DNA of 14,580 bases from JACKOD01 sp041591635 (lineage in GTDB: Bacteria; Pseudomonadota; Gammaproteobacteria; Pseudomonadales; Oleiphilaceae), in contig JBFHRO010000071.1 of NCBI GenBank assembly GCA_041591635.1, positions 1 to 14,580 on the forward strand, in the 5' to 3' direction. The position numbers were made by a program, and so were the translations under genes. This document shows positions 6,621 through 13,742 of the stretch, piece by piece; the first letter of the stretch is position 1; each line of letters opens with the position of its first letter. Below the pieces are notes generated by a model. The model had not been told where the DNA came from, ran no database searches, and was given only the letters and a program-made list of their open reading frames with translations.

Positions 6621-7511
6621 CTAGCGCTGCAAACGGGCGAGCAACTGCAGGATATCGGGTACCAGACTGATAAAAGTCGCCAGACGGCCCGCTACCCCGG
6701 CCAATTCGCCACTGTCTTGCATCATGTCGAACTCCACGCCATCAATAATGCGCAACAGCAAACGTTCGGCCCGAAACCGGTTGATCCCGGTTTCCACCAG
6801 GGGCGCCAGCAGCGGCATGGCCACCAGGGTCGCTGCCAGGCCGCTGGCCATGCCTACGGCCGACACCCAGCCCGGCGTGCCGTACACCTGCGCCATAAAT
6901 GCGCCCCACCAGCTTTGATGATGCAAATAGAAGGAACTCGCGGCGGCCGCACCCAGCCCCATGCTGCTGCCAAACACCAGCTTGTCGGAAAAGGTGCGCC
7001 CGAGAAATCCCAGTGCCACAAACATGAGCGACTCCCGCGCCCCCTCGAGTGCGACGCCGTGCAAGCCGACCTTGTCTTCAAGCCAGCGATCGATTTCTGG
7101 CGCATTGGCAGGCTCCAGCAATCGGGCCAGATTATGGGGGTCGATGCCCGCCGCAACCAGTTCGTCACGTAGGTGCAGGCGCAATACCTCAGCCAGGGCT
7201 TCAAGTTGCAGCAGCTCATCCCGAATCACCGTCAGCAGTTCCTGCTCCTTGCCGCTGGTTATCTCAGGTGCTGCCGGTTTACCGGCGACCTTGCGCACCA
7301 GCGCCCAGCCCGCCCGCGGCACCGCGGCCAGATCACGCGGCACATCGCGCCTTTGGCGCCAGTGGCGCCGGGTCACCGCCCCCAGCGAATAGAAATGCAT
7401 TTCACAGATCTCGCCCACGCGGCATCGTGCGGCCGCAAAGTGCGCACGAATCAGTCGGTCCAGCATTGGTCGGGTTTCGAAATCGGTACGCAACACCTTG
7501 GCCTGTCGCAT
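6621..7511 (-). CDS. Uncharacterised protein with a hydrophobic C-terminal half
   Basis: A 296-residue protein whose function I cannot name. The N-terminal third is rich in Arg and His (RVGEICEMHFYSLGAVTRRH at 31-50). It recalls, from memory only and weakly, the DUF6635-type uncharacterised proteins. Residues about 85-150 are amphipathic helices. About 160-195 and 205-240 are hydrophobic and rich in Ala, Gly and Met, and could be two or three membrane-associated helices. A final helix covers about 268-295. There is no signal peptide. The ATG at 7511 has no strong Shine-Dalgarno sequence. The gene lies downstream of the lipoprotein terminator and 64 bp upstream of the kinase gene in the same direction, so co-transcription with the kinase is possible but not shown. 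Coding is supported by the long open frame and protein-like composition. Confidence 0.75.
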   Translation of the reverse strand: MRQAKVLRTDFETRPMLDRLIRAHFAAARCRVGEICEMHFYSLGAVTRRHWRQRRDVPRDLAAVPRAGWALVRKVAGKPAAPEITSGKEQELLTVIRDELLQLEALAEVLRLHLRDELVAAGIDPHNLARLLEPANAPEIDRWLEDKVGLHGVALEGARESLMFVALGFLGRTFSDKLVFGSSMGLGAAAASSFYLHHQSWWGAFMAQVYGTPGWVSAVGMASGLAATLVAMPLLAPLVETGINRFRAERLLLRIIDGVEFDMMQDSGELAGVAGRLATFISLVPDILQLLARLQR

Positions 7512-7555
7512 TGTGTCGAGAGAAGGTTGAAGTTGAGGGTTCCAGTCTGCCAGTG

Positions 7556-7584
7556 AAAAAAAAGGGAGGCAACCGCCCCCCTTT
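7556..7584 (-). terminator. Intrinsic terminator of the large lipoprotein gene
   Basis: On the minus strand, AAAGGGGGGC (7584-7575), loop GGTT (7574-7571) and GCCTCCCTTT (7570-7561) form a ten-pair stem with one G-U pair, followed by a run of eight T (7563-7556). It begins 33 bp after the lipoprotein stop codon. The T-run is on the minus-strand side only, so it acts on transcripts of the lipoprotein gene. Confidence 0.85.
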
Positions 7585-7617
7585 CAAGTCGATGACTTTT
7601 CAGCCGGCCACGACACC

Positions 7618-10107
7618 CTATTGCAGGGTTTCGATGCTGCCGTCGCTGTAGGTCACCTTCACTGCGCCGTTGCTGAGGCGAACTATGTCACCCACGGCGA
7701 GACTGCCGGCGTACACCTTGCCAGTCATGGTGTCACCGGTGAAGGTCATTTCATATTTGACGGTGCCCGTAGCATCGCTGATAACCAGAGTTGCAGTGGC
7801 GTTTTCAGCACTGACGTCCGCCGACGATGCCACAATCTTGAAGGTTTTGCCATCAATGGTCACCAGCACGGTTGCACTGCCGCCGTTAAGGCTGGAGCGA
7901 TCAACCGAGATCGAGGCCAGCAGCTTGGGCAACTCGGGTAACTGTACCTGGGCGGTCACAATCAGTTGTCCCTTGATGAAGCTGTCCAGGGTTTCCGGTG
8001 AATCCAGCTCCACGCTGGCATTGAAGCTGCCGCCCGATGCGCTGTTATACCAGGCATAGGAGTTCCAGACTTGCTTGACCTTGCTACCCGGCAACTGTGC
8101 GGCAATGGCCGCGTCAAGACCCGTGCTGCTGAACGCATTGGTAGAAGTGGCGCTGCCAAAACTGCCATCATTGAGGTAGGTATCCAGCATGTAGTTGCTC
8201 ATGCCAAAGCTGTTTTGCCAGGCCATGGCTGACCAGGACGACACCGTTTTGCCCGCATTGGCCGCCTCCACCTTGGTGATCTCTCCATTGATCGCTGTCA
8301 TATTCAGCGCCTCGGTGGTGAGTGTGCCATTGACCCAGGCATGTTCATTGAAGGCATAGTCAAGGAAATTGAAGGTATCGAAGCTGGCCGCGTTGTCGAT
8401 TCTAAGCTTGGCGCTGGCGCTGAGCTTGCTGGTGCCAGAAACAAATTCACCGCCCACCTCCAGTCGTTTCAGGCTGACCGGAGCCTCAGTGACGGGTGAC
8501 AACTTGACCAGCTCGATGAGGCCCTTGCCGGTGAAGCTGGCCGTTGCATTGGCCAGTGCCAGATCGCCGTTGAGCAGAAGACTCTGGATCTGCCCTTCGA
8601 GGCTATCGTTGTTGGCGTCGGGTTTGAGATCCACGGTGACGGTTTGAGCCATGGTGAGCGCCGCCGACATATCGGTGAAGGTGAGGCTGGACTGGTCGGA
8701 TATCAGTTTACCCGTCAGCTTCAAGGTGACGCTTGACGCCGTAATGGCTTCAATCACACCGGCATTAACGGTGAGGTTGGCGGCAGTCAGATTGGTGGCA
8801 AGCTTGAGGTTTTCGATCGTCACCGTCTTGGCGCCAGAGAGGGTGCCGTTGATGGTCATGGAGATGCCACCTGCCGTGGCAAAGGCTACTGTCACTGTCC
8901 CAATTGTGGTGCCCGACTTGTTTTTGATTTCAACACTGTAGGTTTGCGGATTTGCCAACTCTTTGCTCAGGGTAGTTTGGGCGTCAAGGCTGGTCAGTAC
9001 CTGATCGACCACCTCTCCCAGCACTTGCGACGCCACAATGGTGTCGGCATCCAGCGCATCGGCGGCCACCTGGGCCTGGGCCTCAAAGCTTGCCACTGAA
9101 GACTCGCCTTTTTCTTCCAGCGCCACCGCCTGGGTGATCACCGTGCGCGCATTGGTCAACAGCGCCTTGGCGGCCGTAATGCCACTGGCAGCATCGGTGA
9201 TGCTGGTGGTGGCGGGCGGCTTGAAGCCCCCATCAACAATCTGGCTCTGGGTTTGGGCCACCTGGGCCCGCACGTTTGCCACCGCCTCTTTCAAAATGGT
9301 GCTGGAGAGTGCCTCGGACACCTTGAAGGTGTTGCTGTCGATCGCTTCCATGATTTTGGTAATGGTCAAGGCATCGGCGGCGGTGAATTCCCCATCCTCA
9401 AACGCCTGGGCGAGTTTTTCCAGGCCCGCCTCCAGTCCTTCAGCCATGATGGCCGAGCCAACCCCGGCGTTGTACAAGGCGTAGGCCGCCGCGGCCTTGC
9501 CCTTGGCATCAATATTGGTGGTCGTAGTAATATCCGAGACTTCGGTGGTAACAATATCAAAGCCCACCAGGTTGCTTACCTCGCTGTTGGCCGCATCCAC
9601 ACCCGCCTTGCTGATGTTTTTCGAGGCAATGGCCCGTGCTGCTGCCATGTGTGTCAAAGGTGTCACCGGCAAGGTGACTTTGGCCCCTTCGGGCTTGACG
9701 AGGGCATTGAGTTTAAAGGTGTTGGCCAGCGCCATTTCTTGCCCGAACGCGGTGCTGCCGCAGCCAGCAGCTACATCACACTTCATTTTGGTGGTAGCAC
9801 CGGCAGTAATTTCAAGCTTTACCACGCCGCCCGCGTAGGCCGGATCAAGTTGTATCTGGTATTCGCCGCTGGCGTTGGTGGTCGCTGTGCCAACAGCGCC
9901 TTTTACCGAACCATCAGCGTTCAGCTCGTAGGCGGTCACAATGCCATTGCTCACTACGCCCTTGCTGACCACGCCAGAGACTTCATAACTGCTGGTGGCA
10001 CTGGTACTCGCAGTGCTGCTCCCTTTATTGCTGCCACCACCACAAGCTGCAAGCATAACGACCGACGATGCCACTGCCGCCGTTAACAAATTTCGTGAAA
10101 AGTTCAT
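7618..10107 (-). CDS. Large Ala/Ser/Thr-rich lipoprotein, unknown function
   Basis: An 829-residue secreted lipoprotein. The signal peptide ends at lipobox LAAC with Cys22 lipidated. Gly follows Cys, not Asp, so outer-membrane sorting is expected. Residues 23-40 are a Gly/Ser/Thr linker. About 41-105 is a small beta domain resembling carboxypeptidase-regulatory or Ig-like folds (VSGVVSKGVV, TNASGEYQIQ). C110 and C116 may form a disulfide. About 150-385 is Ala-rich and helical. From about 388 to the end it is mostly short alternating beta strands. The motif AWxN occurs at 590-593, 629-632 and 685-688 in Trp/Asn-rich surroundings. I see no catalytic or carbohydrate-binding signature. The ATG at 10107 has a good GGGAGA Shine-Dalgarno at 10118-10113 with a 5-nt spacer. 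The gene is monocistronic: a terminator follows, and upstream is a divergent gene. It may be a surface adhesin or structural component, but that is a guess. Confidence 0.88.
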   Translation of the reverse strand: MNFSRNLLTAAVASSVVMLAACGGGSNKGSSTASTSATSSYEVSGVVSKGVVSNGIVTAYELNADGSVKGAVGTATTNASGEYQIQLDPAYAGGVVKLEITAGATTKMKCDVAAGCGSTAFGQEMALANTFKLNALVKPEGAKVTLPVTPLTHMAAARAIASKNISKAGVDAANSEVSNLVGFDIVTTEVSDITTTTNIDAKGKAAAAYALYNAGVGSAIMAEGLEAGLEKLAQAFEDGEFTAADALTITKIMEAIDSNTFKVSEALSSTILKEAVANVRAQVAQTQSQIVDGGFKPPATTSITDAASGITAAKALLTNARTVITQAVALEEKGESSVASFEAQAQVAADALDADTIVASQVLGEVVDQVLTSLDAQTTLSKELANPQTYSVEIKNKSGTTIGTVTVAFATAGGISMTINGTLSGAKTVTIENLKLATNLTAANLTVNAGVIEAITASSVTLKLTGKLISDQSSLTFTDMSAALTMAQTVTVDLKPDANNDSLEGQIQSLLLNGDLALANATASFTGKGLIELVKLSPVTEAPVSLKRLEVGGEFVSGTSKLSASAKLRIDNAASFDTFNFLDYAFNEHAWVNGTLTTEALNMTAINGEITKVEAANAGKTVSSWSAMAWQNSFGMSNYMLDTYLNDGSFGSATSTNAFSSTGLDAAIAAQLPGSKVKQVWNSYAWYNSASGGSFNASVELDSPETLDSFIKGQLIVTAQVQLPELPKLLASISVDRSSLNGGSATVLVTIDGKTFKIVASSADVSAENATATLVISDATGTVKYEMTFTGDTMTGKVYAGSLAVGDIVRLSNGAVKVTYSDGSIETLQ

Positions 10108-10498
10108 GTATTTCTCCCAAGTAATGACTAGTAACTTCCTGATGATTCAGATCACGGCAGATTACCGAACGCGAAGCCGGTCGGCGACATCAGGCTATCA
10201 CCGACAAATTCGGCCACCGCTGCGGACAACAGGTAAACGTGCGAGGGACTGCATTGGCAGTCTAGCGCAGTCTTTTCAGTTGAACGAGCCGATCTGCTGG
10301 TTTAGTGAGCCAGGTCAATATCACAGGCTCGCCAGCTAAGAGGGCCAAAACCGCCCGTCTGGACGCCATTATTCATCATGATTGCTGCCTTTTTTGCCCC
10401 CAATACGCCACGAAAAGGGCAGGTTGCAGGGATTAAATAGATCACAAGGGCAAAACATTCAGCTTTGCCTCCCGAATCAAAAATAAGGATATGCAACC
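10108..10498. other. 391-bp divergent intergenic region between two lipoprotein genes
   Basis: Noncoding spacer that must contain the promoters of the large lipoprotein (minus) and the OmpA-like lipoprotein (plus). I could not assign clear -35/-10 pairs on either strand. The part from 10385 to 10469 holds several complementary segments, listed separately. Short ORFs crossing the region lack ribosome binding sites and credible protein composition. Confidence 0.6.
10385..10469 (+). repeat. Complementary segments forming alternative leader hairpins
   Basis: Three pairings are possible in a plus-strand transcript. CTGCCTTTT (10385-10393) pairs with AAAAGGGCAG (10413-10422) with one bulged G. TTTTGCCC (10392-10399) pairs exactly with GGGCAAAA (10448-10455). 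GGCAAA (10449-10454) pairs exactly with TTTGCC (10464-10469) around a nine-base loop. The second pairing overlaps both others and competes with the 10449-10469 hairpin for the same bases. All of this lies within 115 bp upstream of the OmpA-like start codon. It matches no riboswitch that I recognise. Confidence 0.35.
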
Positions 10499-11281
10499 AT
10501 GAAAAACCTGCTAAGATCAGCACTCAAGCCTCGCTTTCTGCGCCCATCAAGTTATCACACTCCGGTTCGCCTGTTTCTAAGTGCATTGTCTGTTGCAATG
10601 CTGGCGGCCTGCGTTCATGACAACTCGCATCCTCCGACAACGCCTGCGACAGCGGCGCAGAGCCGGCACACCGAATCCAACACCTTCGTCGAGACACCGC
10701 CAGACCGGTTTGCCGGTGAATGGCACCCCGCGACGATGGACAACCCTTTTGACGCCGAAGAAGACGTCGTCAGCCACTCAAGCATTTCTGACACTCTTGC
10801 CCCTGAGGATCACGCCATGACCGTACTGGTAATAGAAAGCCCCGAACATCTGGCCAAACTGGTCGAACACCAGCGCGCCGCCATGCTGGCAGAGTCAAAC
10901 GATGAACATCACGAGCCGGTCACACCGCTGCCACAGCCAGAGCAGCGCCTGTTTCATTTCGACTTCGATCAGGCCCAGCTCAGTGAGGCCGACCTTGCCG
11001 AGTTGCAGAATCACGCCCTTTATTTGCTGGAGCATCCCGGCATCAACATTCGCATTAACGGCCACACCGATGCGCAGGGGCATCGGGCCTATAACCAGAA
11101 GCTGTCCGAGCGGCGCGCACGTCAAGCCAGCCTGTTGCTGCAGCAAATGGGGGTGGATGAGCCGCGCATTGAAATCATGGGCTGGGGCAGCCAGGTTCCC
11201 CTTGAGGGCGGCGCCCGGCATCGCGACCATCGCCGAATTGAAGTCGAGTACATTGACGCCCAGTTTGCCGCCAATCATTGA
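10499..11281 (+). CDS. OmpA-family outer membrane lipoprotein
   Basis: A 260-residue Pal/OmpA-like protein expected to tether the outer membrane to peptidoglycan. A long signal peptide with several basic residues (K2, R6, K10, R12, R15, R24) ends in lipobox LAAC with Cys38. Residues 39-145 are a polar, Pro- and His-containing linker. The OmpA C-terminal domain covers about 150-252, with HFDFDQAQL at 153-161, NGHTDAQG at 187-194 and YNQKLSERRA at 198-207. D191 and R206 match the residues that bind diaminopimelate in this family, followed by GWGSQVP at 228-234. AAGGA at 10485-10489 is a usable ribosome binding site with a 9-nt spacer. The gene stands alone: divergent from the large lipoprotein and convergent with hypE. 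It is not in a tol-pal context, so it is not Pal itself. Confidence 0.9.
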   Translation: MKNLLRSALKPRFLRPSSYHTPVRLFLSALSVAMLAACVHDNSHPPTTPATAAQSRHTESNTFVETPPDRFAGEWHPATMDNPFDAEEDVVSHSSISDTLAPEDHAMTVLVIESPEHLAKLVEHQRAAMLAESNDEHHEPVTPLPQPEQRLFHFDFDQAQLSEADLAELQNHALYLLEHPGINIRINGHTDAQGHRAYNQKLSERRARQASLLLQQMGVDEPRIEIMGWGSQVPLEGGARHRDHRRIEVEYIDAQFAANH

Positions 11282-11293
11282 CCCCTCAAGGCC

Positions 11294-11314
11294 GGCGGGG
11301 CCGTTCGCCCCGCC
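11294..11314. terminator. GC-rich hairpin between convergent ompA-like and hypE genes
   Basis: GGCGGGGC (11294-11301) pairs perfectly with GCCCCGCC (11307-11314) around the loop CGTTC. It lies in the 44-bp gap between two convergent stop codons, where a bidirectional terminator is expected. There is no T-tract on either side, so termination would be weak or factor-assisted. Confidence 0.5.
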
Positions 11315-11325
11315 AACCGTGCTTG

Positions 11326-12348
11326 TCAGCAAATCCGCGGCAGCGGATCACCACTGAGCCAGTCTACCCTTCGCTCCCCCCCCAGAGGCGTGATCATACT
11401 GACCTGCCCCGGCGCCTGTGCCAGCACCTCCCCCACAATGGCTGCCTGCGCCCCCTGGGGATGCTGGCGCATCACCGTCAGTAACAGCTCGGCCTGCGCC
11501 GGCGGGCAAAACGCCAGCAGTTTGCCTTCATTGGCGACAAACAGGGGATCCAGCCCAAACAGCTCACAAGCCCCCTGCACCGCGGGCGTCATGGGGATAG
11601 CAGCCTCGTTGAGCCGTATTCCGACCCCGCGCTGGCTTGCGATTTCATTAAGCACCGCCGCGACCCCGCCCCGGGTGGGATCGCGCATGCAGTGGATTTG
11701 CGGCACCTTGGCCACCATACAGGCAATCAAGTCGTGCAGGGATTGGGAGTCAGACACCAGGGGGCTCTCGAACTGCAAACCTTCACGACAGGACAACACC
11801 GCCATGCCGTGATCACCCAAGGTGCCACTGAGGAGGATCTTATCTCCCGCACAGATACTGGCCACACCACGCACTTGCGCATCCAGCATCTCACCGATGG
11901 CGGTGGTGGTAATAAATACGCCATCGGCCTTGCCCCGCTCCACGACTTTGGTATCACCGGTCACAATACTCACACCGGCGTCACGGGCGGCCGTTGCCAT
12001 CGAAGTGACAATACGGCGAAGGTCGGCGAGCGCAAAGCCCTCTTCCAGAATAAAGGCAGCGGTCAAATACTGGGGACGGGCACCGGCAAGCGCCAGATCA
12101 TTGAGGGTGCCGTGCACCGCCAGCGACCCTATATCCCCCCCCGGAAAAAACAGCGGCGAGACAACATGGCTGTCGGTGGCCACCACGAGCCGCCCCGAGG
12201 GCGGCGGCAATACGGCCTGATCATTGCGCTCGCTCAGCGTTTCATTGGCAAACGCCGCAAGAAACAGGGATTCGATCAGCAGAGTCATGGCGCGGCCGCC
12301 ACCGCCGTGCTGCATTTCGACCTTGCCGTGTGTCCAGTCAGGTTTCAT
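11326..12348 (-). CDS. hypE: HypE, carbamoyl dehydratase of NiFe-hydrogenase maturation
   Basis: HypE takes the carbamoyl group from HypF onto its C-terminal cysteine. It then uses ATP to dehydrate that group to a thiocyanate, which supplies the CN ligands of the NiFe-hydrogenase active site. The protein is 340 residues, the usual length, and ends in the family signature PRIC with C340 as carrier. N-terminal HGGGGRAM (14-21) and the segment TDSHVVSPLFFPGGDIGS (58-75) are the AIRS/PurM-type ATP-binding motifs. GDTKVVERG and RDPTRGGVA are further conserved blocks. TAAGGA (12360-12355) lies 6 nt before the ATG. It is the last gene of the hypF-C-D-E operon, 43 bp after hypD. All key motifs are intact. 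Confidence 0.97.
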   Translation of the reverse strand: MKPDWTHGKVEMQHGGGGRAMTLLIESLFLAAFANETLSERNDQAVLPPPSGRLVVATDSHVVSPLFFPGGDIGSLAVHGTLNDLALAGARPQYLTAAFILEEGFALADLRRIVTSMATAARDAGVSIVTGDTKVVERGKADGVFITTTAIGEMLDAQVRGVASICAGDKILLSGTLGDHGMAVLSCREGLQFESPLVSDSQSLHDLIACMVAKVPQIHCMRDPTRGGVAAVLNEIASQRGVGIRLNEAAIPMTPAVQGACELFGLDPLFVANEGKLLAFCPPAQAELLLTVMRQHPQGAQAAIVGEVLAQAPGQVSMITPLGGERRVDWLSGDPLPRIC

Positions 12349-12391
12349 GGGATGTCCTTACAGGTGGGGTGGGTGAATCGGGTAAAAACTA

Positions 12392-13495
12392 TCAGGTCTG
12401 GTAACGGTAATGGGCCGCACAGGCGCCCTCGGAAGAAACCATGCAGGCCCCAATGGGATTGTCCGGCGTGCACGGATGGCCAAAGAGTTTGCAATCCAGC
12501 GGCGACTTGGCGCCGCGCAATACGGCCGGGCAGTCGCAGGCGGGGTTTTCCTTGCCCGGCACGGGTTTCACGTCGAAGCGTTGCTCCGCATCCCAAGGGG
12601 CGAAGGCCGAACGGATTTGCATGGCACTGTGGGGAATCCAGCCCAACCCGCGCCACTCAAAGCGCTCCCGCAGGGTAAAAACCTCGGCCATCACCTGTTG
12701 TGCCTTGAGATTGCCTGCGGGCACAACGGCACGGGTGTATTCATTCTCCACCTCGGCTCGCCCTTCGTTCACCTGGTGAATCAGTTGCAAAATGGCCTGC
12801 AGCACGTCGAGCACCTCAAATCCGGCCACCACAATGGGAATGCGCCAGTCACGCGCGATGGGCAGATAAGGCTCTGTACCAATGACGGCACTGACATGGG
12901 CCGGCCCCACCAGCCCGTGCAGCGGGGGTGCCTCTACCTCAAGCCCGCCCAGAATGGCGGCCATCGCCGGGGGCGTCAGCACATGATTGCAAAACACAGT
13001 GAAATTCTGCAGCGACGCAGCGCGAGCCTCCAGCAAGGCCAGGGCGGTCGGGGGGGTGGTGGTTTCAAAGCCGATGGCGAAAAACACGACCTGCCTCGCA
13101 GGCAACTTTCTGGCCAGCGCCAGGGCATCACTGATGGCATACACCATGCGCACATCGGCGCCTTCGGCGCGGGCCTTGAGCAGGCTGGTGCCGCGTGCCC
13201 CCGGCACCCGCAGCATGTCACCGTAGCTGCACAGAATCACATCGGGCAATCGGGCCAGTTCAATGGCCATATCGATCCGCGCCATGGGCAGCACGCATAC
13301 CGGACAGCCCGGCCCATGCACCATGGTGACTTCTGCCGGCAGCAGGGCAGGAATGCCGTTACGAAACAAGGCATGGGTGTGGCCGCCGCAGAACTCCATA
13401 AAACGGTATTGCTTTTTGGGCTGCACCGCCGCATGGATTTTATCGAGCAACTGCTTTCCCAGGTTGCCGTCGCGAAACTCATCCAGATAGTTCAC
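12392..13495 (-). CDS. hypD: HypD, Fe-S scaffold for Fe(CN)2CO assembly
   Basis: HypD is the iron-sulfur protein that, in complex with HypC, holds the iron while CN and CO ligands are added during NiFe-hydrogenase maturation. The protein is 367 residues. Conserved motifs are CGGHTHA (36-42, with C36) and GPGCPVC (61-67, with C64 and C67), which form the redox-active and iron-handling site, plus FAIGFETTTPP further in. The C-terminal tail is cysteine-rich (C320, C322, C335, C342, C351 and C359) and includes the [4Fe-4S] ligands. The start is GTG at 13495 and overlaps the hypC stop codon in the string GTGA, so HypC and HypD are probably translationally coupled, fitting their tight complex. No defects are visible. 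Confidence 0.97.
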   Translation of the reverse strand: MNYLDEFRDGNLGKQLLDKIHAAVQPKKQYRFMEFCGGHTHALFRNGIPALLPAEVTMVHGPGCPVCVLPMARIDMAIELARLPDVILCSYGDMLRVPGARGTSLLKARAEGADVRMVYAISDALALARKLPARQVVFFAIGFETTTPPTALALLEARAASLQNFTVFCNHVLTPPAMAAILGGLEVEAPPLHGLVGPAHVSAVIGTEPYLPIARDWRIPIVVAGFEVLDVLQAILQLIHQVNEGRAEVENEYTRAVVPAGNLKAQQVMAEVFTLRERFEWRGLGWIPHSAMQIRSAFAPWDAEQRFDVKPVPGKENPACDCPAVLRGAKSPLDCKLFGHPCTPDNPIGACMVSSEGACAAHYRYQT

Positions 13496-13710
13496 CGGGA
13501 CGCCTCCCGGGCAAACAGGGCCAGGGTTTGACGAGCTTCTTCCTCGTCGAGTTTTTGCAGCGCATACCCCACATGCAAAATCACATAGTCGCCCACCGCC
13601 ACCTCGTCGAGCAGAGCAACCGAAACTTCCCGCTGCACCCCGTGAAGCGTCACCCGGGCGCGCTGCGCCGGCAACAATGCCTCAACCTTCACCGGTATGG
13701 CCAAACACAT
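13492..13710 (-). CDS. hypC: HypC, hydrogenase maturation chaperone
   Basis: HypC is a small chaperone that carries the iron fragment from HypD to the hydrogenase large-subunit precursor. It needs an N-terminal Cys2, exposed after Met removal, to bind iron. The start at 13710 gives MCLAIPVKVE, the exact family N-terminus, and 72 residues, close to the usual length. The conserved GDYVILHVGYALQKLDEEEA segment follows. A perfect AGGAGG at 13722-13717 sits 6 nt upstream of this ATG. The same frame is open upstream to another ATG at 13746 that overlaps the hypF stop, but that start would bury Cys2 and is rejected. Its stop overlaps the hypD start by 4 bp. Confidence 0.96.
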   Translation of the reverse strand: MCLAIPVKVEALLPAQRARVTLHGVQREVSVALLDEVAVGDYVILHVGYALQKLDEEEARQTLALFAREASR

Positions 13711-13716
13711 TGCGCA

Positions 13717-13722
13717 CCTCCT
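13717..13722 (-). promoter_or_regulatory. Shine-Dalgarno that fixes the hypC start
   Basis: AGGAGG on the minus strand with a 6-nt spacer to the ATG at 13710. It decides between the two in-frame ATG codons of hypC and is the strongest ribosome binding site seen in the window. Confidence 0.9.
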
Positions 13723-13742
13723 CGCGATGCTTGCGGATTTCC

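Noticed and set aside
9253..10086. 277-codon open frame on the plus strand
   Set aside because: Antisense to the large lipoprotein, which has a signal peptide, lipobox, good ribosome binding site and terminator. The plus-strand frame has none of these.
10431..10450. CRP or FNR binding site upstream of the OmpA-like gene
   Set aside because: Only one half-site (TCACA) is present; the opposite half matches at two of five positions.
10441..10475. Cyclic-di-GMP (GEMM-I) riboswitch before the OmpA-like gene
   Set aside because: The string ATCACAAGGGCAAAAC resembles the start of GEMM-I, but the downstream GCAAAGCC element and the tetraloop-receptor stem are absent.
11692..12678. 328-codon open frame on the plus strand
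   Set aside because: Antisense across hypE and the end of hypD, both with complete signatures; composition is typical of a shadow frame.
12410..13531. 373-codon open frame on the plus strand
   Set aside because: Antisense to hypD, which is certain from its cysteine motifs. The translation is rich in Gly, His and Arg and has no recognisable domain.
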